DNA from: Flavobacterium azooxidireducens | GTDB taxonomy: Bacteria > Bacteroidota > Bacteroidia > Flavobacteriales > Flavobacteriaceae | Assembly (NCBI RefSeq): GCF_023195775.1 | Contig: NZ_CP096205.1 | Span: 3,555,001 to 3,619,000 of the forward strand | Direction: 5' to 3' | DNA length: 64,000 nucleotides | Shown here: positions 62,573-64,000 of the stretch, piece by piece | Position numbering within the stretch: the stretch's first letter is position 1 | Layout of the letters: each line of letters opens with the position of its first letter | Position numbers and translations under genes: made by a program | The notes under the pieces: model-generated | What the model was told of the DNA's origin: nothing | The model's input: the letters and a program-made list of their open reading frames with translations, nothing else | Databases searched by the model: none

Positions 62573-63169
62573 ATGAAACGAACAGTTTACTTATTATTAA
62601 TTTTAATATCTACTTATTTTAATGCTTTTTCTCAAGGATTAAATAATGAATAATATTCATTTGATAAATCTGATTCTGAAAACATATCTAAATTCTTTTT
62701 TGGAATAGAAACTTACAAATTTTATGTTAGAGCCAAACTAAATGATGACTTTGATATAATTTTAGAGGAATATTCTAATGAAGAAAAAAAGAGTACATCA
62801 AAATTAGTCTCAGATGTAATTAACAAATACGGTATAAATCCCTTAAATAGAAATTTTGGAGACGAATTCATCAGAATCTACGTTAAAAATAGCACAATTG
62901 AAAAGAACAGTGTTGACTTGGGAATAAAATATTTAAGCTTATCTGCACCAAAGAAATTTGAAAATTTAGATTTAAAATTACTACAATCAAGAGCATTTAC
63001 TAATATACCAACTGAAATAGAGGAAAAAACTCCAGTACTTGTAATTTATGGTAACAAAACTGGAAATCTTATTTCTTGCCCTGGAGATGCAAAACCTTCG
63101 GACATAATTAAATTATATGACTGGGTTTGTATTATATCTTTAGAAAAAATAAAGAAGAATAAGGAATAA
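62573..63169 (+). pseudogene. Secreted protein gene interrupted by one in-frame stop
   Basis: From the ATG at 62573 the frame encodes a signal peptide (MKRTVYLLLILISTYFNAFS-Q), then GLNNE and a TAA at 62651-62653 (codon 27). The same frame continues without another stop to 63169, for 198 codons if read through. The downstream part (YSFDKSDSENISKFFFG...) has ordinary coding character, ending in IIKLYDWVCIISLEKIK. This is a single nonsense change, or a site of recoding or a sequencing error. Function is unknown. Confidence 0.75.
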
Positions 63170-63187
63170 AAAATTAAACAAACTAAT

Positions 63188-64000
63188 TCAATTCTCCACC
63201 TCAATCTCAAAACTCCTCAAAAAAGCAATAGAGTTTTCAATATCATAATGCAAAATGCGATCTTCTTTTACAAAAGGAACTTCGGTACGGTAAGAAGCGA
63301 TAAATTGTTCAATAAATTCACTGGATTTCAAAGGTCTTCTGAATTCAATGGCTTGCGAAGCATTCATTAATTCAATGGCTAAAATACGTTCTAGATTTTC
63401 AATAATTTTAAAACATTTTGTCGCCGCATTCGCACCCATACTCACGTGGTCTTCTTGACCATTACTGGAAACAATGCTATCAATACTGGCCGGAGTGGCT
63501 AATTGTTTGTTTTGACTTACGATACTCGCAGCCGTGTATTGAGGAATCATAAAACCGGAATTCAAGCCTGGATTGTCAACTAAAAAAGCGGGTAATCCAC
63601 GAAGACCGGAAATTAATTGATAGGTTCTTCTTTCCGAAATACTTCCCAATTCAGCTAATGCAATTCCAAGAAAATCTAATGCTAAAGCTAATGGTTGTCC
63701 ATGGAAATTTCCACCGGAAACTATAATATCTTCGCCTACAAAAACATTCGGATTATCGGTTACAGAATTGATTTCTGTTCGAAAAACTCTTCGCACATAA
63801 TCCATTGTATCCTTTGAAGCACCGTGAACTTGCGGCATACATCGGAAAGAATATGGATCTTGAACGTGAACTTTCTTTTGATTTATAATTTGACTTCCAT
63901 CTAAAAAATCAGTAATTCGCTGAGCTGTTTCAATTTGCCCTTTATGTGGACGAACTAGGTGAATCAATTCGTTAAACGGATCAATTCGACCATCAAAACC
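63188..64000 (-). CDS. hutH: Histidine ammonia-lyase, C-terminal part (gene continues past the right edge)
   Basis: HutH converts histidine to urocanate. The 271 visible residues start GFDGRIDPFNE at the window edge and contain VHVQDPYSFRCMPQVHGASKD, NPNVFVGEDIIVSGGNFHGQPLALALD, SISERRTYQLISGLRGLPAFLVDNPGLNSGFMIPQYTAAS and SSNGQEDHVSMGANAATK, all from the C-terminal half of the family. The MIO-forming ASG motif lies upstream, outside the window. No other hut gene is in view. Confidence 0.93.
   Translation of the reverse strand, partial: GFDGRIDPFNELIHLVRPHKGQIETAQRITDFLDGSQIINQKKVHVQDPYSFRCMPQVHGASKDTMDYVRRVFRTEINSVTDNPNVFVGEDIIVSGGNFHGQPLALALDFLGIALAELGSISERRTYQLISGLRGLPAFLVDNPGLNSGFMIPQYTAASIVSQNKQLATPASIDSIVSSNGQEDHVSMGANAATKCFKIIENLERILAIELMNASQAIEFRRPLKSSEFIEQFIASYRTEVPFVKEDRILHYDIENSIAFLRSFEIEVEN

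Noticed and set aside
62918..63169. 83-aa ORF as an independent gene
   Set aside because: It starts at an internal TTG and is in frame with the longer interrupted gene from 62573.

Overview
The window looks like chromosome from a member of the Flavobacteriaceae, most likely Flavobacterium or a close relative. The evidence is AT-rich DNA with TAnnTTTG -7 boxes, a fused lpxC-fabZ gene, the rpsF-rpsR-rplI order, the T9SS response regulator PorX, and three proteins ending in T9SS type A sorting domains. I see no rRNA, tRNA, CRISPR array, prophage or intact insertion sequence. Most of the window is ordinary core genome with small accessory islands. Genus is an inference; no search was run.

Layout. 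1-10.8 kb, mostly minus strand: a truncated thioredoxin-like gene, a vWA membrane protein, fabG, an NhaC-family transporter behind a possible S-box-like RNA, a pirin, a secreted LRR protein and a DUF1697 protein. 11.0-11.5 kb: a YoeB-type toxin-antitoxin pair. 12.0-19.5 kb: a co-directional minus-strand block with an HD phosphohydrolase, lpxD, lpxC-fabZ, lpxA, efp, a second lpxD-like gene, an NTF2-like protein and sucD. 19.6-24.1 kb, plus: porX, tsaE, alanine dehydrogenase, DUF4258 and GNAT genes. 24.1-34.8 kb: an accessory stretch with two delta-60-repeat secreted proteins, small hypotheticals, an SLC13 transporter and repeats. 34.8-44.9 kb: tsaC, ribosomal genes, a LytTR regulator, priA, yihY, nadC and a thiol-redox cluster. 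45.0-46.7 kb: a marR-nitroreductase-yceI operon. 46.8-53.4 kb: the complete trpEGDCFBA operon behind a Trp-codon leader peptide and attenuator. 53.8-64 kb: gyrA with a TPR protein, clpC, a RimB-RimK-like fusion, a DUF2283 gene pair, an interrupted secreted protein and the 3' part of hutH.

How the genes connect. The lpx block carries the early acylation and deacetylation steps of lipid A synthesis, and FabZ fused to LpxC ties this to fatty-acid synthesis. PorX is the cytoplasmic regulator of the secretion system that would export the sorting-domain proteins encoded nearby. TsaE and the TsaC/Sua5-type synthase both serve tRNA t6A formation. The trp operon should respond to tryptophan by attenuation and by TrpE feedback.

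The most unusual signals are non-coding: (i) a 144-bp foldback element in three near full-length copies and one half copy, always in the same orientation relative to the upstream gene and placed close to stop codons; (ii) short-period degenerate repeats (7-9 nt or more) that begin at or just after the stop codons of at least five genes; (iii) the trp leader and attenuator; (iv) three TTGTAnnTACAA palindromes in front of marR; and (v) a reduced SAM-I-like RNA in front of the NhaC-family gene.
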